Of a stretch of DNA of 64,000 nt, positions 36,841-47,409 are shown piece by piece. The notes under the pieces are model-generated. The model saw only the letters and a list, made by a program, of their open reading frames with translations. It searched no databases and was not told where the DNA came from. The translations under genes were made by a program, and so were the position numbers. Source of the DNA: Massilia terrae (GTDB taxonomy: Bacteria; Pseudomonadota; Gammaproteobacteria; Burkholderiales; Burkholderiaceae_D). Position 1 is the first letter of the stretch; each line of letters opens with the position of its first letter. The DNA is taken from positions 248,001-312,000 of the forward strand of contig NZ_JANUGU010000003.1 of assembly GCF_024753145.1 (NCBI RefSeq), read 5' to 3'.

Positions 36841-36877
36841 CAAATATGCAGCTCTCACAATTCGGCGTGTTCAAACC

Positions 36878-37504
36878 ATGACCGGCGCATCAAGAATACC
36901 ATGTGGCTCGTCAGGCCTGCCACCCTCCGGCGCCGGCGTGTCCGCGGGCAATGGCGACGATGCAAAGCGGGCCTTGCGCACGGCGCTCAAGGCGGTGCGG
37001 CGCGAGCTCGGCATGGAGAAGCGGGTGCAGTGGGACGCCTACATCGGGGCCCAGGTGGTGGCCTGGTGGCGGCGCCGCCAGCCGGCGGTGCTGGGCGTGT
37101 ACTGGCCGCTGTTCGGCGAGCCCGACCTGCAGGCCGCGTATGCCGAGCTGGTGCATGCGGGCGCGAAGCTGGCCCTGCCGATGGTGGTGGCGCGCGATGC
37201 GCCGCTGGCGTTCGCTGCGTGGACGCCGGGCGATCCGATGCACACCGACGATATGGGCGTGGCGGTGCCGCGCGATCCGCATTTCGTCGAGCGGCCGCCG
37301 GCGATGCTGGTGCCTTGCCTGGGGTTCAATGCCGAGGGCTACCGGCTGGGGTATGGCGGCGGGTTTTATGACCGTACGCTGGAGGCGCATCCGCGGCCGG
37401 CGACGCTGGGGATTGCGTATGCCAGCCAGGAGGCGGTGTTTTCGCATGCGGCGCATGATGTGCCGCTGGATGTGGTGGTGACGGAGGTGTCGCAGGTGCG
37501 ATGA
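36878..37504 (+). CDS. 5-formyltetrahydrofolate cyclo-ligase
   Basis: The 208-residue protein ends its catalytic domain with the family signature LVPCLGFNAEGYRLGYGGGFYDRTL (the central glycines bind ATP phosphate). It converts 5-formyl-THF to 5,10-methenyl-THF. Residues 1-30 are variable, so the start could be a few codons later. Its gene is divergent from slt and convergent with metF, which works in the same one-carbon pool. No 6S RNA gene was seen upstream; the divergent gap is only 37 bases. Confidence 0.9.
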   Translation: MTGASRIPCGSSGLPPSGAGVSAGNGDDAKRALRTALKAVRRELGMEKRVQWDAYIGAQVVAWWRRRQPAVLGVYWPLFGEPDLQAAYAELVHAGAKLALPMVVARDAPLAFAAWTPGDPMHTDDMGVAVPRDPHFVERPPAMLVPCLGFNAEGYRLGYGGGFYDRTLEAHPRPATLGIAYASQEAVFSHAAHDVPLDVVVTEVSQVR

Positions 37505-37529
37505 GGGCGGCTGCGAGAAAAAAAGAGAA

Positions 37530-37635
37530 CGTCGTTCCCGCGCAGGCGGGAACCTCCTCTCATCCGCTACCGCGACGTTAAGCGCAACCGTACTGCTTGC
37601 AAAATGGGGTCCCCGCTTTCGCGAGGACGACGTTC
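37530..37635. repeat. BIME-like pair of REP palindromes
   Basis: Two palindromes (cores TTCCCGCGCAGGCGGGAA and CCCCGCTTTCGCGAGG) point in opposite directions and enclose about 50 bases with CTACCGCGACGTTAAGCGCAACCGT. The first 25 bases are identical to those at 59273, and the enclosed part is a diverged copy of the one there. Confidence 0.75.
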
Positions 37636-37644
37636 TCACTGAGA

Positions 37645-38481
37645 TCAGGCTTTGACCAGGCGCTCCCAAATCGCGCTGGTCGGCCCGGCCTGGTTCATGC
37701 TGTAGAAGTGCAGCCCCGGCGCGCCGCCTGCCAGCAGGCGTTCGCACAGTTCCGTCACCACGTCCAGCCCGAATGCCTTGATCGACGCGCTGTCGTCGCC
37801 GAAGCTGGCCAGCTTGAGCCGCACCCAGCGCGGAATCTCGGCTCCGCACATGTCCGAAAAGCGCGCCAGCTGCATGTGATTCGTAATCGGCATGATGCCC
37901 GGCACGATCGGCACTTCCACGCCGAGCTTGCGGGCATTGTCGACGAAATGGAAGTAGGCGTCGGCGTTGAAGAAGTACTGGGTGATGGCGGCATTCGCGC
38001 CCGCCTTCACCTTGCGCGCGAAGTTCTGCAGGTCGTCCTGCGGCGAGCGGGCCTGCGGGTGCATCTCGGGATAGGCCGCCACCTCGATGTGGAACCAGTC
38101 GCCGGTCTCGGCGCGGATGAATTCCACCAGCTCGTTGGCGTAACGCAGCTCGCCGGTGCCGCCATAGCCGCTCGGCAGGTCGCCGCGCAGCGCCACCAGG
38201 CGGCGGATGCCGTGCGACTTGTAGTTGGCGAGCACCGCGCGGATCGACTCGCGCGTGCCGCCCACGCACGACAGGTGGGGCGCGGCGGCCTGGCCGTCCT
38301 GCATGATCTCGAGCACGGTGTCGAGCGTGCCCTGCTGGGTGCTGCCACCGGCGCCGAAGGTCACCGAGAAGTATTTGGGATGCAGCTCGGCCAGCTTGCG
38401 GCGGGCCACACGCAGTTTTTCCACGCCCTCGGCGGTCTTGGGCGGGAAGAACTCGATGCTGAAGTTTGGAGTGTCAGTCAT
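37645..38481 (-). CDS. metF: Methylenetetrahydrofolate reductase
   Basis: The 278-residue TIM-barrel flavoprotein starts FSIEFFPPKTAEGVEKL and has the family's VTFGAGGS and ALRGD motifs. It reduces 5,10-methylene-THF to 5-methyl-THF for methionine synthesis. Its ATG lies inside the end of the holin-like gene (8-base overlap), so the two are translationally coupled. The ahcY transcript ends at a terminator ahead of this pair, so metF may depend on read-through or on an internal promoter. Confidence 0.95.
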   Translation of the reverse strand: MTDTPNFSIEFFPPKTAEGVEKLRVARRKLAELHPKYFSVTFGAGGSTQQGTLDTVLEIMQDGQAAAPHLSCVGGTRESIRAVLANYKSHGIRRLVALRGDLPSGYGGTGELRYANELVEFIRAETGDWFHIEVAAYPEMHPQARSPQDDLQNFARKVKAGANAAITQYFFNADAYFHFVDNARKLGVEVPIVPGIMPITNHMQLARFSDMCGAEIPRWVRLKLASFGDDSASIKAFGLDVVTELCERLLAGGAPGLHFYSMNQAGPTSAIWERLVKA

Positions 38482-38818
38482 TCTTCAAAATGAGGGTAGA
38501 CAGCGCCCACGAAATGATGCTGTAGAGGATGGCCGCCACGAAGGCGGAGCCGAAGCTCGCCACATGGAAGCCCTCGACGACGTGCGCCACGGCATAAAAC
38601 AAAATCGCATTGATCACCAGGATGAACAGGCCCATCGTCACCAGCGTCACCGGCAGGGTCAGCAGGACGAGCACGGGGCGGATCAGGGTATTGACCAGCC
38701 CGAGGAAGAGCGCGGCGACCAGTGCGGTCGGGAAGTCGCTCACGGTCACGGAATGCATCAGGTAGGGCAGCGCCAGCAGGGCAAGCGCATTGATCAGCCA
38801 GGTAATTAGCAGGCGCAT
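38474..38818 (-). CDS. Small four-helix membrane protein, phage_holin_4_2 family
   Basis: The 114-residue protein has four hydrophobic helices and the family pattern RLLITWLINALALLALPYLM...FLGLVNTLIRPVLVLLTLPVT. Despite the family name it is chromosomal, and in betaproteobacteria it commonly lies between ahcY and metF. The function is unknown. It overlaps metF by eight bases. Confidence 0.88.
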   Translation of the reverse strand: MRLLITWLINALALLALPYLMHSVTVSDFPTALVAALFLGLVNTLIRPVLVLLTLPVTLVTMGLFILVINAILFYAVAHVVEGFHVASFGSAFVAAILYSIISWALSTLILKND

Positions 38819-38859
38819 GGCAAGGCTTTCGTGATTGCTGTGTTGTTATTCTATTGTCG

Positions 38860-38888
38860 AAAAAAAAGGCACGGCGCGCGCCGTGCCT
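38860..38888 (-). terminator. Rho-independent terminator after ahcY
   Basis: On the minus strand AGGCACGGCG pairs with CGCCGTGCCT around a minimal GC-rich loop and is followed by eight T residues, nine bases after the ahcY stop codon. It separates ahcY from the holin-like gene and metF. Confidence 0.9.
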
Positions 38889-38896
38889 GGGTTCGA

Positions 38897-40309
<1,413 letters not shown>

Positions 40310-40335
40310 CACGCCCTCCTTTCAATGGTTGAAAA

Positions 40336-40410
40336 AAGTAACGTGAGCGCGGTTGGTGAGTATCCGAGCCTGGCGAAGTGGGGAAACTTCGTCGCAACGC
40401 TCCTCGGAAC
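40336..40410 (-). ncRNA. S-adenosylhomocysteine (SAH) riboswitch
   Basis: On the minus strand CCGAGGAGCGTTGCGACG is followed by a short hairpin, CAGGCTCGG (pairing with CCGAG), and AACCGCGCTCACGTT (GAGCG pairing with CGCTC). These are the conserved blocks and the pseudoknot of the SAH riboswitch. A TAAACT element at 40420-40415 places transcription start right at its 5' edge. The 3' edge lies about 27 bases ahead of the ahcY start. Known members turn gene expression on when SAH binds. Confidence 0.93.
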
Positions 40411-40549
40411 GAGTAGTTTAACAGCTTTGGCGCGGGTCTGGCCATAGCCCAGCGCCGATGCTGCCGCGGCTGGCCGCGATCAAAGCGCCTTGAACGCCGG
40501 CGTCCAGAATGCTCTCTTTGCAAAGCATCGGACGCGGAACATCAGGGCT

Positions 40550-40861
40550 ATGATTGAACCTAAGGTACTGCCATTCAGGCGACTTAACCCATACAAGGGT
40601 CCGGTGACGGAAGATGTAATCGTGATCGACCGATTCGGAAACGCCATTCCCGTCTATCAGGGGCAGCGCCTGCGGGCTTCACCGAACAGCGATTTCCAGC
40701 AACTGATCGGTCTTGATGGAAGGGCAACTGGGGACCGGATGGATCGGGCCGGCCACCGTGGGCAAAGGGACCCTGCGGCGAGGCGCCCCCATGCGCACAG
40801 GCCGGGTTTTACGACATCCAAGGGCAATCCTCACTTGCCAATTGAACCGAAGTGGAGGTAA
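40550..40861 (+). CDS. Orphan polymorphic-toxin-like C-terminal domain (type 24-like)
   Basis: The 103-residue product has no signal, delivery or repeat domain. Its second half reads GNAIPVYQGQRLRASPNSDF, then TGDRMDRAGHRGQRDPAARRPHAHRPGFTTSKGNPHLPIEP when read in two pieces. The conserved pattern R-x-D-x-x-G-H...DP-x-A-x-x-PHAH-x-PG-x-T...G-x-P-x-LPI is the one I know from the toxin tips annotated as polymorphic toxin type 24. Base composition is visibly less GC-rich than its neighbours. It overlaps nothing and is followed two bases later by a possible immunity gene. It is convergent with metK. Whether the isolated tip is active is unknown, and the start is weakly supported (no clear ribosome-binding site). 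Confidence 0.6.
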   Translation: MIEPKVLPFRRLNPYKGPVTEDVIVIDRFGNAIPVYQGQRLRASPNSDFQQLIGLDGRATGDRMDRAGHRGQRDPAARRPHAHRPGFTTSKGNPHLPIEPKWR

Positions 40862-40863
40862 CC

Positions 40864-41130
40864 GTGTCCAAGTTCACTTACAACGACATCGTCAGGATCA
40901 GGCAAGACTGCGAGCCAACCCTGCAACGCGGCAGGGCCTGGGTAGTCGGGGTCATTGATGAACGCGAAGGTGACTACTTCAACAAATTCCCGCCCGGCGT
41001 TGTCTACACGATCGAATTCGAGGACGGGTCCTCAACCGAAGTGCACGAGGGCAGCCTGGAATTTGACCCGTCCCAATTCGAGGAAGAATCCCCCGCCTTT
41101 GAAAGCGGCGAGGGACCACCGGGACTTTAG
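40864..41130 (+). CDS. Small acidic protein, candidate immunity partner
   Basis: The 88-residue product is acidic ([29 protein letters not shown] at the C-terminus, in two parts) and begins with a beta-barrel-like segment ([42 protein letters not shown]) of the SH3/KOW-like shape found in small immunity proteins. GTG at 40864 is chosen because GGAGG lies six bases upstream, inside the end of the toxin-like gene. The two genes are two bases apart. Its stop codon overlaps the metK stop on the other strand by four bases. An immunity function is inferred from position, size and charge only. Confidence 0.55.
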   Translation: MSKFTYNDIVRIRQDCEPTLQRGRAWVVGVIDEREGDYFNKFPPGVVYTIEFEDGSSTEVHEGSLEFDPSQFEEESPAFESGEGPPGL

Positions 41131-42293
41131 GACAGCCCGGCCTCGGCGCGCAGCAGCGCGGCCTTGTCGGTGCGCTCCCAGGTGAACTCCGGCTCTTCGC
41201 GGCCGAAGTGGCCGTAGGCAGCCGACTTGGCGTAGATCGGGCGCAGCAGGTCGAGCATCTGGACGATGCCTTTCGGGCGCAGGTCGAAATGCTCCATCAC
41301 CAGGCGGGCGATCTGCTCGTCCGGGATCACGCCGGTGCCTTCGGTGTACACCGTGATGTTGATCGGCTTGGCCACGCCGATCGCGTAGCTGACCTGCACC
41401 TGGCACTGGCGCGCGAGGCCGGCGGCGACGACGTTCTTGGCGACGTAGCGGGCGGCGTAGGCGGCCGAGCGGTCGACCTTGGACGGATCCTTGCCGGAGA
41501 AGGCGCCACCGCCGTGCGGCGCGGCGCCGCCGTAGGTGTCGACGATGATCTTGCGGCCGGTCAGGCCGCAGTCGCCCTGCGGGCCGCCGATGACGAAGCG
41601 GCCGGTCGGGTTGACCAGGTAGCGGGTGCCGTTCAGCCATTCGCGCGGCAGGATCGGCTTGATGATCTCCTCGATCACGGCTTCCTCGATCTGCGAGTGC
41701 GACACTTCCGGCGCGTGCTGGGTCGACAGCACCACGGTGTCGACCGCGACCGGGCGGCCTTCGACGTAGCGCAGCGTGACCTGCGACTTGGCGTCCGGGC
41801 GCAGCCACGGCAGGCGGCCGTCCTTGCGCAGCTGCGACTGGCGTTCCACCAGGCGGTGCGCGTAGTGGATGGCGGCCGGCATCAGTTCCGCCGTCTCGTC
41901 GCAGGCGTAGCCGAACATCAGGCCCTGGTCGCCGGCGCCCTGGTCGAGGTCGATGCCGGCGCCTTCATCGACGCCCTGGGCGATGTCCGGCGACTGCTTG
42001 TCATAGCAGACCATGACCGCGCAGCCCTTGTAGTCGATGCCGAAATCGGTGTTGTCGTAGCCGATGCGCTTGATGGTGTTGCGCGCGACCTGAATATAAT
42101 CGACGTTGGCGTGGGTGGTGATTTCGCCCGCCAGCACCACCAGGCCGGTGTTGCACAGGGTTTCGGCGGCCACGCGGGCGCGCGGGTCCTGTTCCAGGAT
42201 GGCGTCGAGGATGGAATCGGAAATCTGGTCCGCGACTTTGTCGGGATGGCCCTCCGAGACGGACTCGGAAGTAAAGAGGTAGTCGTTAGACAT
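41127..42293 (-). CDS. metK: S-adenosylmethionine synthetase
   Basis: The 388-residue enzyme carries both family signatures: [12 protein letters not shown] (about 118-129) and [19 protein letters not shown] (about 260). It makes SAM from methionine and ATP, supplying the methyl cycle whose product is removed by ahcY nearby. No known SAM riboswitch was recognised in the roughly 190-base leader shared with the divergent acyltransferase gene. That leader has only a CGCTAAAGCG hairpin. Confidence 0.97.
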   Translation of the reverse strand: MSNDYLFTSESVSEGHPDKVADQISDSILDAILEQDPRARVAAETLCNTGLVVLAGEITTHANVDYIQVARNTIKRIGYDNTDFGIDYKGCAVMVCYDKQSPDIAQGVDEGAGIDLDQGAGDQGLMFGYACDETAELMPAAIHYAHRLVERQSQLRKDGRLPWLRPDAKSQVTLRYVEGRPVAVDTVVLSTQHAPEVSHSQIEEAVIEEIIKPILPREWLNGTRYLVNPTGRFVIGGPQGDCGLTGRKIIVDTYGGAAPHGGGAFSGKDPSKVDRSAAYAARYVAKNVVAAGLARQCQVQVSYAIGVAKPINITVYTEGTGVIPDEQIARLVMEHFDLRPKGIVQMLDLLRPIYAKSAAYGHFGREEPEFTWERTDKAALLRAEAGLS

Positions 42294-42480
42294 GTAAGGC
42301 TCCGGATACTGGTCAGAATAAACATGCCGCAGCCACGGGTGCCTGCGACGCTTTAGCGATATTTATATTCCGCTTCGCAAGTTGTCTATTAACTCCGCGG
42401 ATCCTGCTGGAAGTGGTATTTTACGCTGTTTTGAAATTTTGTTGAGCCGGTCACCCTCGGCTTGTATCCCGATCAATCGA

Positions 42481-43332
42481 ATGCTCGTTCTCTTATTCCG
42501 CATCATTTCCGTCCTCCCTCTGCCTGTGCTACACGCCATGGGGGCGGCACTGGGCTGGCTGGTCTACCTCGCTTCCCCCTCGTATCGCCGGCGCATGCGC
42601 GCCAATCTTGAACAAGCCGGCTACGGCCAGCACCTGCATGCCGCCATCGCCGAATCGGGCAAGGCGATCACCGAACTGGCCTTCGTCTGGTGCGCCAAGC
42701 AGCAGCGCGTGGACCGCCATTGCCGCATGGAGAACTACGAACTGGTCCAGCGCACCCTCGACGCCGGCCAGGGCATCGTGTTCCTGACCCCGCACCTCGG
42801 TTGCTTCGAGCTGACCGCGCAGCAGGTCTCGCACCGGCAGGCGCTGACGGTGATGTACCGGCCGCCGCGCCAGGCCGCCCTGAAGCCGCTGGTGGAAGGC
42901 GCGCGCGCGCGCCAGAACCTGCGCCTGGCGCCGGCCAACCTGTCCGGCGTGCGGCAACTGGTGAAGTGCCTGAAGGGCGGCGAGCCGATCGGCATTCTCC
43001 CGGACCAGGTGCCGCAGGAAGGCGAAGGCGTGTGGGCGCCGTTCTTCGGTCGTCCTGCTTATACCATGACGCTGCCGGCCAAGCTCGCACTGTTGAGCAA
43101 AGGCGTGATCCTGCTGACCTATGCCGAACGCCTGCCGCGCGGACGCGGCTGGGTGATCCGCTTCGTGCCCTTCGAGGGCGAGCTGTCCGGCACCCAGGCC
43201 GAGCAGGCGGCGGCGATCAACCGGGCGATGGAGCAATTGATCGCGCGTTGCCCGGCCCAGTACTTCTGGAGCTACAACCGCTACAAGCGCCCGCAGGGCG
43301 TGGCCGCGCCCGAGGGCGAGGTGGCGGCATGA
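42481..43332 (+). CDS. Lipid A late acyltransferase (LpxL/HtrB-like), first copy
   Basis: The 283-residue protein has an N-terminal membrane helix (LVLLFRIISVLPLPVLHAMGA) and the HX4(D/E) acyltransferase motif HLGCFE. It transfers a secondary acyl chain to Kdo2-lipid A or a related lysophospholipid at the inner membrane. The ATG at 42481 fits the family start. It ends in an ATGA overlap with a second, diverged copy, which in turn overlaps dapF. Confidence 0.87.
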   Translation: MLVLLFRIISVLPLPVLHAMGAALGWLVYLASPSYRRRMRANLEQAGYGQHLHAAIAESGKAITELAFVWCAKQQRVDRHCRMENYELVQRTLDAGQGIVFLTPHLGCFELTAQQVSHRQALTVMYRPPRQAALKPLVEGARARQNLRLAPANLSGVRQLVKCLKGGEPIGILPDQVPQEGEGVWAPFFGRPAYTMTLPAKLALLSKGVILLTYAERLPRGRGWVIRFVPFEGELSGTQAEQAAAINRAMEQLIARCPAQYFWSYNRYKRPQGVAAPEGEVAA

Positions 43333-44201
43333 GGATCCTGATCGCGTTCATGTGGCTGCTGCATTGGCTGCCCTTGCCCATCCTCGGCCGGATCGGCGCC
43401 GCCATCGGCAGCCTGATGTATGTGGCGATCCCGAAACGGCGCAAGATCGCCCTGATCAACCTGCGCCTGTGCATGCCTGAGCTGTCGGAGCAGGAGCGGC
43501 GCCGCATCGCGCACCAGCATTTCCAGGACTATGCGCGCAGCATCCTGGAGCGCTCGATCCTGTGGTGGGCGCCGATCCCGCGCCTGAAGCGCCTGATGCA
43601 CATCGAGCCGGCGGTGCCGCAGGCGGAGATGGAGAGCGGCCCGACCATCCTGCTGTGCCCGCATTTCGTGTGCCTGGACATCGCCGGCGTGGCCGCGCGC
43701 GTGATCCCGGTGTCGACCATCTACGCGCCGCAGTCGAACGAACTGTTCGACGCCATGCTGCGGCAAGGGCGCGAGCGCTTCGGGCCGGTGCGCCTGATCA
43801 CGCGGCGCGAGGGCATCAAGCCGATCCTGCGCGCGCTGCGCGAGGGCCTGCCCTATTTCATGCTGCCGGACATGGATTTCGGCGAGAAGGACGCCGCCTT
43901 CGTGCCCTTCTTCGGGATTCCGGCGGCGACCCTGACCGCCCTGCCGCGGCTGGCCGCCACCGCGCGCGCCAAGGTGATCCCCGTGGTCGCGACCTTCATG
44001 CCCAATTACAAGGGCTGGCGCATCGTGTTCTACCCGAAGTGGGATAATTACCCGGGTGACGATATGATCGAGGCAACGCGGCGCATGAATACCTTCATCG
44101 AGGAGCGCGTGCGCGAAGCGCCTTCGCAATACTTCTGGACCCACAAACGCTTCAAGACCCGCCCGCCGGGCGAGCCGTCGTTTTACGATCTCTCAAAATG
44201 A
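43329..44201 (+). CDS. Lipid A late acyltransferase (LpxL/HtrB-like), second copy
   Basis: This 290-residue paralogue of the preceding gene has the N-terminal helix [25 protein letters not shown] and the HX4D motif HFVCLD. Tandem LpxL-type genes usually add different secondary acyl chains to lipid A. It is coupled to both neighbours by ATGA overlaps (43329-43332 and 44198-44201), so the two acyltransferases and dapF form one translational unit. Confidence 0.87.
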   Translation: MRILIAFMWLLHWLPLPILGRIGAAIGSLMYVAIPKRRKIALINLRLCMPELSEQERRRIAHQHFQDYARSILERSILWWAPIPRLKRLMHIEPAVPQAEMESGPTILLCPHFVCLDIAGVAARVIPVSTIYAPQSNELFDAMLRQGRERFGPVRLITRREGIKPILRALREGLPYFMLPDMDFGEKDAAFVPFFGIPAATLTALPRLAATARAKVIPVVATFMPNYKGWRIVFYPKWDNYPGDDMIEATRRMNTFIEERVREAPSQYFWTHKRFKTRPPGEPSFYDLSK

Positions 44202-45052
44202 AACTGAAATTCACCAAGATGCATGGCGCCGGCAACGATTTCGTTGTCATCGACGCGATCAACCAGCAGCTCGACCTGGGGCCGGAACAATGGCGGCGCC
44301 TGGCCGACCGCCGCTTCGGCGTCGGCGCCGACCAGATTCTGGTGGTCGAGAAGTCGGGCGAGCCAGGCGTCGATTTCCGCTACCGCATCTTTAATAATGA
44401 TGGCGGCGAAGTGGAACAGTGCGGCAACGGTTCGCGCGCCTTCGTGCGTTTCGTGTTCGACAAGGGGCTGACGCGCGAGCGCAGCATCCGGGTGCAGACC
44501 ATGTCCGGCGTGATCGCGCCGCGCCTGGAAGCCGACGGCAATATCACGGTCGACATGGGCGCGCCGCGGCTGGAGCCGGCCGAGGTGCCGTTCGACAGCA
44601 GCGGCCTCGCGGGCCAGGCGCAGGGGCGCGATACCCTGTGGCCGCTGGCGCTGGGCGCGGACGGAGAGGTGATGGTGTCGGTGGTTTCGATGGGCAATCC
44701 GCACGCGGTGCAGGTGGTCGGCGACGTCGATACGGCGCCGGTGGCCGAGACCGGGCCGCTGATCGAGCACCATCCGCGCTTCCCGAAGCGGGTCAACGCC
44801 GGCTATATGCAGCTGGTGGACCGCCATCACATCCGGCTGCGCGTGTTCGAGCGCGGCGCCGGCGAGACGCTGGCCTGCGGCACCGGATCGTGCGCGGCGG
44901 TGGTGGCGGGCATCCGCCGCGGACTGCTCGAATCGCCGGTGCGGGTCTCGGCGCGCGGCGGCGAGCTGTCCATCGCCTGGGCCGGCGAAGGCGAGCCGGT
45001 GTACCTGAGCGGGCCGGCGGTCACCGTGTTCGAGGGCGAGATCGAGATCTGA
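44198..45052 (+). CDS. dapF: Diaminopimelate epimerase
   Basis: The 284-residue enzyme has both catalytic cysteines in family context: Cys75 in [14 protein letters not shown] and Cys227 in [13 protein letters not shown]. It interconverts LL- and meso-diaminopimelate for lysine and peptidoglycan synthesis. It ends the acyltransferase cluster. In related genomes DUF484 and xerC follow closely, whereas here they start 5.4 kb away. Confidence 0.97.
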   Translation: MKLKFTKMHGAGNDFVVIDAINQQLDLGPEQWRRLADRRFGVGADQILVVEKSGEPGVDFRYRIFNNDGGEVEQCGNGSRAFVRFVFDKGLTRERSIRVQTMSGVIAPRLEADGNITVDMGAPRLEPAEVPFDSSGLAGQAQGRDTLWPLALGADGEVMVSVVSMGNPHAVQVVGDVDTAPVAETGPLIEHHPRFPKRVNAGYMQLVDRHHIRLRVFERGAGETLACGTGSCAAVVAGIRRGLLESPVRVSARGGELSIAWAGEGEPVYLSGPAVTVFEGEIEI

Positions 45053-45352
45053 GCGGTGCGGGGCAGCCGCGGCAGATTCCCTGTTCAGATGCGCTTTCAG
45101 CACGTCGTCACGGCGCCGGCTCCTTGAGCTGAAATAAAGCAGCGCTATCTACAGCACGTCGTCCGGCGCAGGCTCGCCGATCTGGCAGAACCACAAACCC
45201 AAACACGTCGTCCCGGCGCGGGCGGATCAATGCCCCGGCATTGTCCATGGACCGCGTGACAGGATACGCAGCATGGGTCCCGGCGCCGGGACGACGGCAT
45301 TCTGGCGGCTGGCGGTGCCGTCGAATGCGAGGATCGATGCCGACGGCCGCGG
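45053..45352. other. 300-base gap with degenerate REP-like repeats
   Basis: At least four partial members of the CGTCGTCCCGGCGC family occur (about 45106, 45157, 45207 and 45270-45296). Only the last keeps a full hairpin (GGTCCCGGCGCCGGGACGACGG). No open frame is supported. The stretch looks like decayed repeat DNA marking the edge of an inserted block. Confidence 0.55.
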
Positions 45353-45751
45353 TCAGCCCGCAGGCGGCGCCAGCCCCACTCCGCCGACCGGCTCGGTCTC
45401 GAAGCGCTCGCCGAAGCCGGCAATCATCGGCCGCCCTTCGGCGATTGCGGCTCGCACGGCCGGCAAGGACAGCGAGGCCTTGTGGCTGGCCGGGCTGTCC
45501 CACACTTCCGTCACCCACAGCGCATCGGCGTCCGCGGCATCCTTGGCGACGATATAACTGATGCAGCCGGGCATTGCGCCGGTGGCCCGGGCCAGCAGGC
45601 CAGCCAGGGCGTCGCGCTTGCCGGGCACGCAGCGTATTTTTCCGATCAATCCATACATGGGCGAACCTTCGCGGTTGGCGGCCATCGTGTGCGCCATCAC
45701 CGACGGCAAGGTGGCGAGGGCAGCCAGCGCGCTGCGTCGGGTGATGGGCAC
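45353..45751 (-). CDS. Antibiotic-biosynthesis-monooxygenase-fold (ABM) protein, possible Tat substrate
   Basis: The C-terminal 100 residues (MYGLIGKIRCVPGKRDAL...GCISYIVAKDAADADALWVTEVW...SHKASLSLPAVRAAI) are a dimeric alpha-beta-barrel ABM/YgiN-like domain. A GTG start at 45751 gives an N-terminal twin-arginine segment PITRRSALAALATLPSVMAHTMAA, suggesting Tat export, which is unusual for this family. An internal ATG at 45658 would give a plain cytosolic form. Known members are quinol or aromatic monooxygenases without cofactor. The substrate is unknown. Confidence 0.72.
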   Translation of the reverse strand: MPITRRSALAALATLPSVMAHTMAANREGSPMYGLIGKIRCVPGKRDALAGLLARATGAMPGCISYIVAKDAADADALWVTEVWDSPASHKASLSLPAVRAAIAEGRPMIAGFGERFETEPVGGVGLAPPAG

Positions 45752-45840
45752 GGGCGGCCAGTTGGGGTGGGGACGGCGCCCAGTGTAGCGAGCGCTGTTG
45801 GATATCGCAACGGCGCCCATCCCCGCGCGGCCGGTCGTTC

Positions 45841-47409
45841 TCAGGCGGCAATATCATAGTCGAGCCCCTCGCCTTCGCCGATGGCCGCGCCGAGCAGCGT
45901 GCGCAGGCGGTACAGGCGCTGGCGGTAGTTGCCTTCCGGCCCGGCCGGACCACAGTCGATGTTGTCGAAAATGCCGGCGATCCGGTCCAGCGCCTGGCGC
46001 TCCGGTGCCGTCTCGACCACCACCAGGCGCCGCTTGCTGCGGCCGTAGCTGGCGCGGATGTCGATCACCAGGCAATGGCCGTGGTCCGCCGCCTTCACGT
46101 CCAGCAACAAAGCCTCGGCCCGGCTCAGCCCGAACAGCGCCGCCAGTTCGAGCCGCGCCGCCAGCAGCGGGTGGGTCTCGGCCAGCCCCGGCGGAGCGGC
46201 GGCCAGCTGGCCGGTGCCGATGCCGGCCGGAAGGCGCGGCGCGATCTTGCGCAGCGCGGCGGCGGCATCCGCACAGCCCTGGCCGGCCGCCTTCTGCAAC
46301 CAATAAATGGCGCGCACGTCGTTGTTTTCGTTTTCGCGGCGCGCCCGCCAGGCATGCAGCCCGCATTCGAGCTGGGCTGCCCGGTAGCCCATTTCGGCCG
46401 CCTGCTGCAGGTATTTCTGGGCATCGGCCACGTTGCGCTGGGAAAACTCCGGCTTGAGGTAGATACGCGCGAGCGCGTACCAGGCTTCCGGCAAGTTTTG
46501 CTCGCCGGCCAGCAGCAGCCAGCGGATGGCTTTTTTGAAGTTGGCCGAGCCGGCGCCCGCCGCCACCCGTTTGCCATCGACCTGCATGCGGGCGTACCAC
46601 AGCCCCAGCGCGAGCTGGGCATGGCGGTCGTGCTCGGCGCCGGCCAGTTCCCAGAAACGCTGCAGTTCGCCCGGCGACAGCTGGTGCGCGGCGCTGCCGG
46701 CGGCCGCCCGTGCGCAGCGCGACAGCAGCCGCACTTCGTCCGGGGCCAGCCGCGGCCCGGCCCGGCCGCGCGCCTCCACCGCCTGCAGCACCGCCCGCGC
46801 CAACGGCAGGGCGCGGGCAAGATAGGCGGCGTGCTTGCCCTGGGCCCAATCCTGTTCCAGCACGGCAAACCGGGCTTGCGCCACGCCGGAGTCGGCCGCG
46901 CGCCGCAGCCAGCCCTGGGCCGCGGCCGGCTGGGCCGGCAACCCGGCGGCGACGGCGGGCGCGGCGCCTGGACCAGGCGCCCCCTCGGCCGCGCCATGCT
47001 GGCGCGCCAGCAGCCACTGGGCCTCGGCGAAGCCGGCGCGCGCCGCGTCTTCCAGCGCGCGGGCGGCGCGGGCCCGCACCGCCGGCCGCGGCGGCACCGG
47101 CTGGGCCAATACCAGCTGCGCATACACCAGCGCGGCGCGCGCGCTGCCGTCGTCCCAGGCCCGCTCGTACCAGGCGGCGACCGGACGCTGGCTTTGCTGC
47201 GCCAGCTCGAGCGGGATGTGGCTGCCGATGAGTTGCCATGCCTCGGCGCAATCTTGCTGCGCGGCACGGTCAAGCCAGTGCAGGGCCGTGGGCAGGCTCT
47301 TCGGCAGCCCGGCGCTGCCGAACAGGTACAGCTTGCCCAACTCCAACTGCGCGCCGGCCCGACCGGCACGCGCACTACGGATCACCGCAAGTTCCTCACG
47401 ATTCGCCAT
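45841..47409 (-). CDS. Sel1-repeat (TPR-like) protein
   Basis: The 522-residue cytosolic protein consists of Sel1-like helical repeats (for example GRAGAQLELGKLYLFGSAGLPKS, ARAGFAEAQWLLARQHG, MGYRAAQLECGLHAWRAR). A C-terminal domain (about 400-520) follows with AALFGLSRAEALLLDVKAADHGHCLVIDIR. Longer in-frame starts exist, but MANREELAVIRSARAGRAGAQ begins the repeats and follows the family. The function is unknown; Sel1 proteins are usually adaptors. It lies in the block that separates dapF from xerC. Confidence 0.8.
   Translation of the reverse strand: MANREELAVIRSARAGRAGAQLELGKLYLFGSAGLPKSLPTALHWLDRAAQQDCAEAWQLIGSHIPLELAQQSQRPVAAWYERAWDDGSARAALVYAQLVLAQPVPPRPAVRARAARALEDAARAGFAEAQWLLARQHGAAEGAPGPGAAPAVAAGLPAQPAAAQGWLRRAADSGVAQARFAVLEQDWAQGKHAAYLARALPLARAVLQAVEARGRAGPRLAPDEVRLLSRCARAAAGSAAHQLSPGELQRFWELAGAEHDRHAQLALGLWYARMQVDGKRVAAGAGSANFKKAIRWLLLAGEQNLPEAWYALARIYLKPEFSQRNVADAQKYLQQAAEMGYRAAQLECGLHAWRARRENENNDVRAIYWLQKAAGQGCADAAAALRKIAPRLPAGIGTGQLAAAPPGLAETHPLLAARLELAALFGLSRAEALLLDVKAADHGHCLVIDIRASYGRSKRRLVVVETAPERQALDRIAGIFDNIDCGPAGPEGNYRQRLYRLRTLLGAAIGEGEGLDYDIAA

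Noticed and set aside
38474..38818. Prophage remnant because of the holin family name
   Set aside because: This family is widespread in chromosomes next to methyl-cycle genes, and no other phage gene is near.
42294..42480. Possible SAM-responsive riboswitch ahead of metK
   Set aside because: No match to SAM-I, SAM-II or SAM/SAH consensus blocks; only short weak hairpins.
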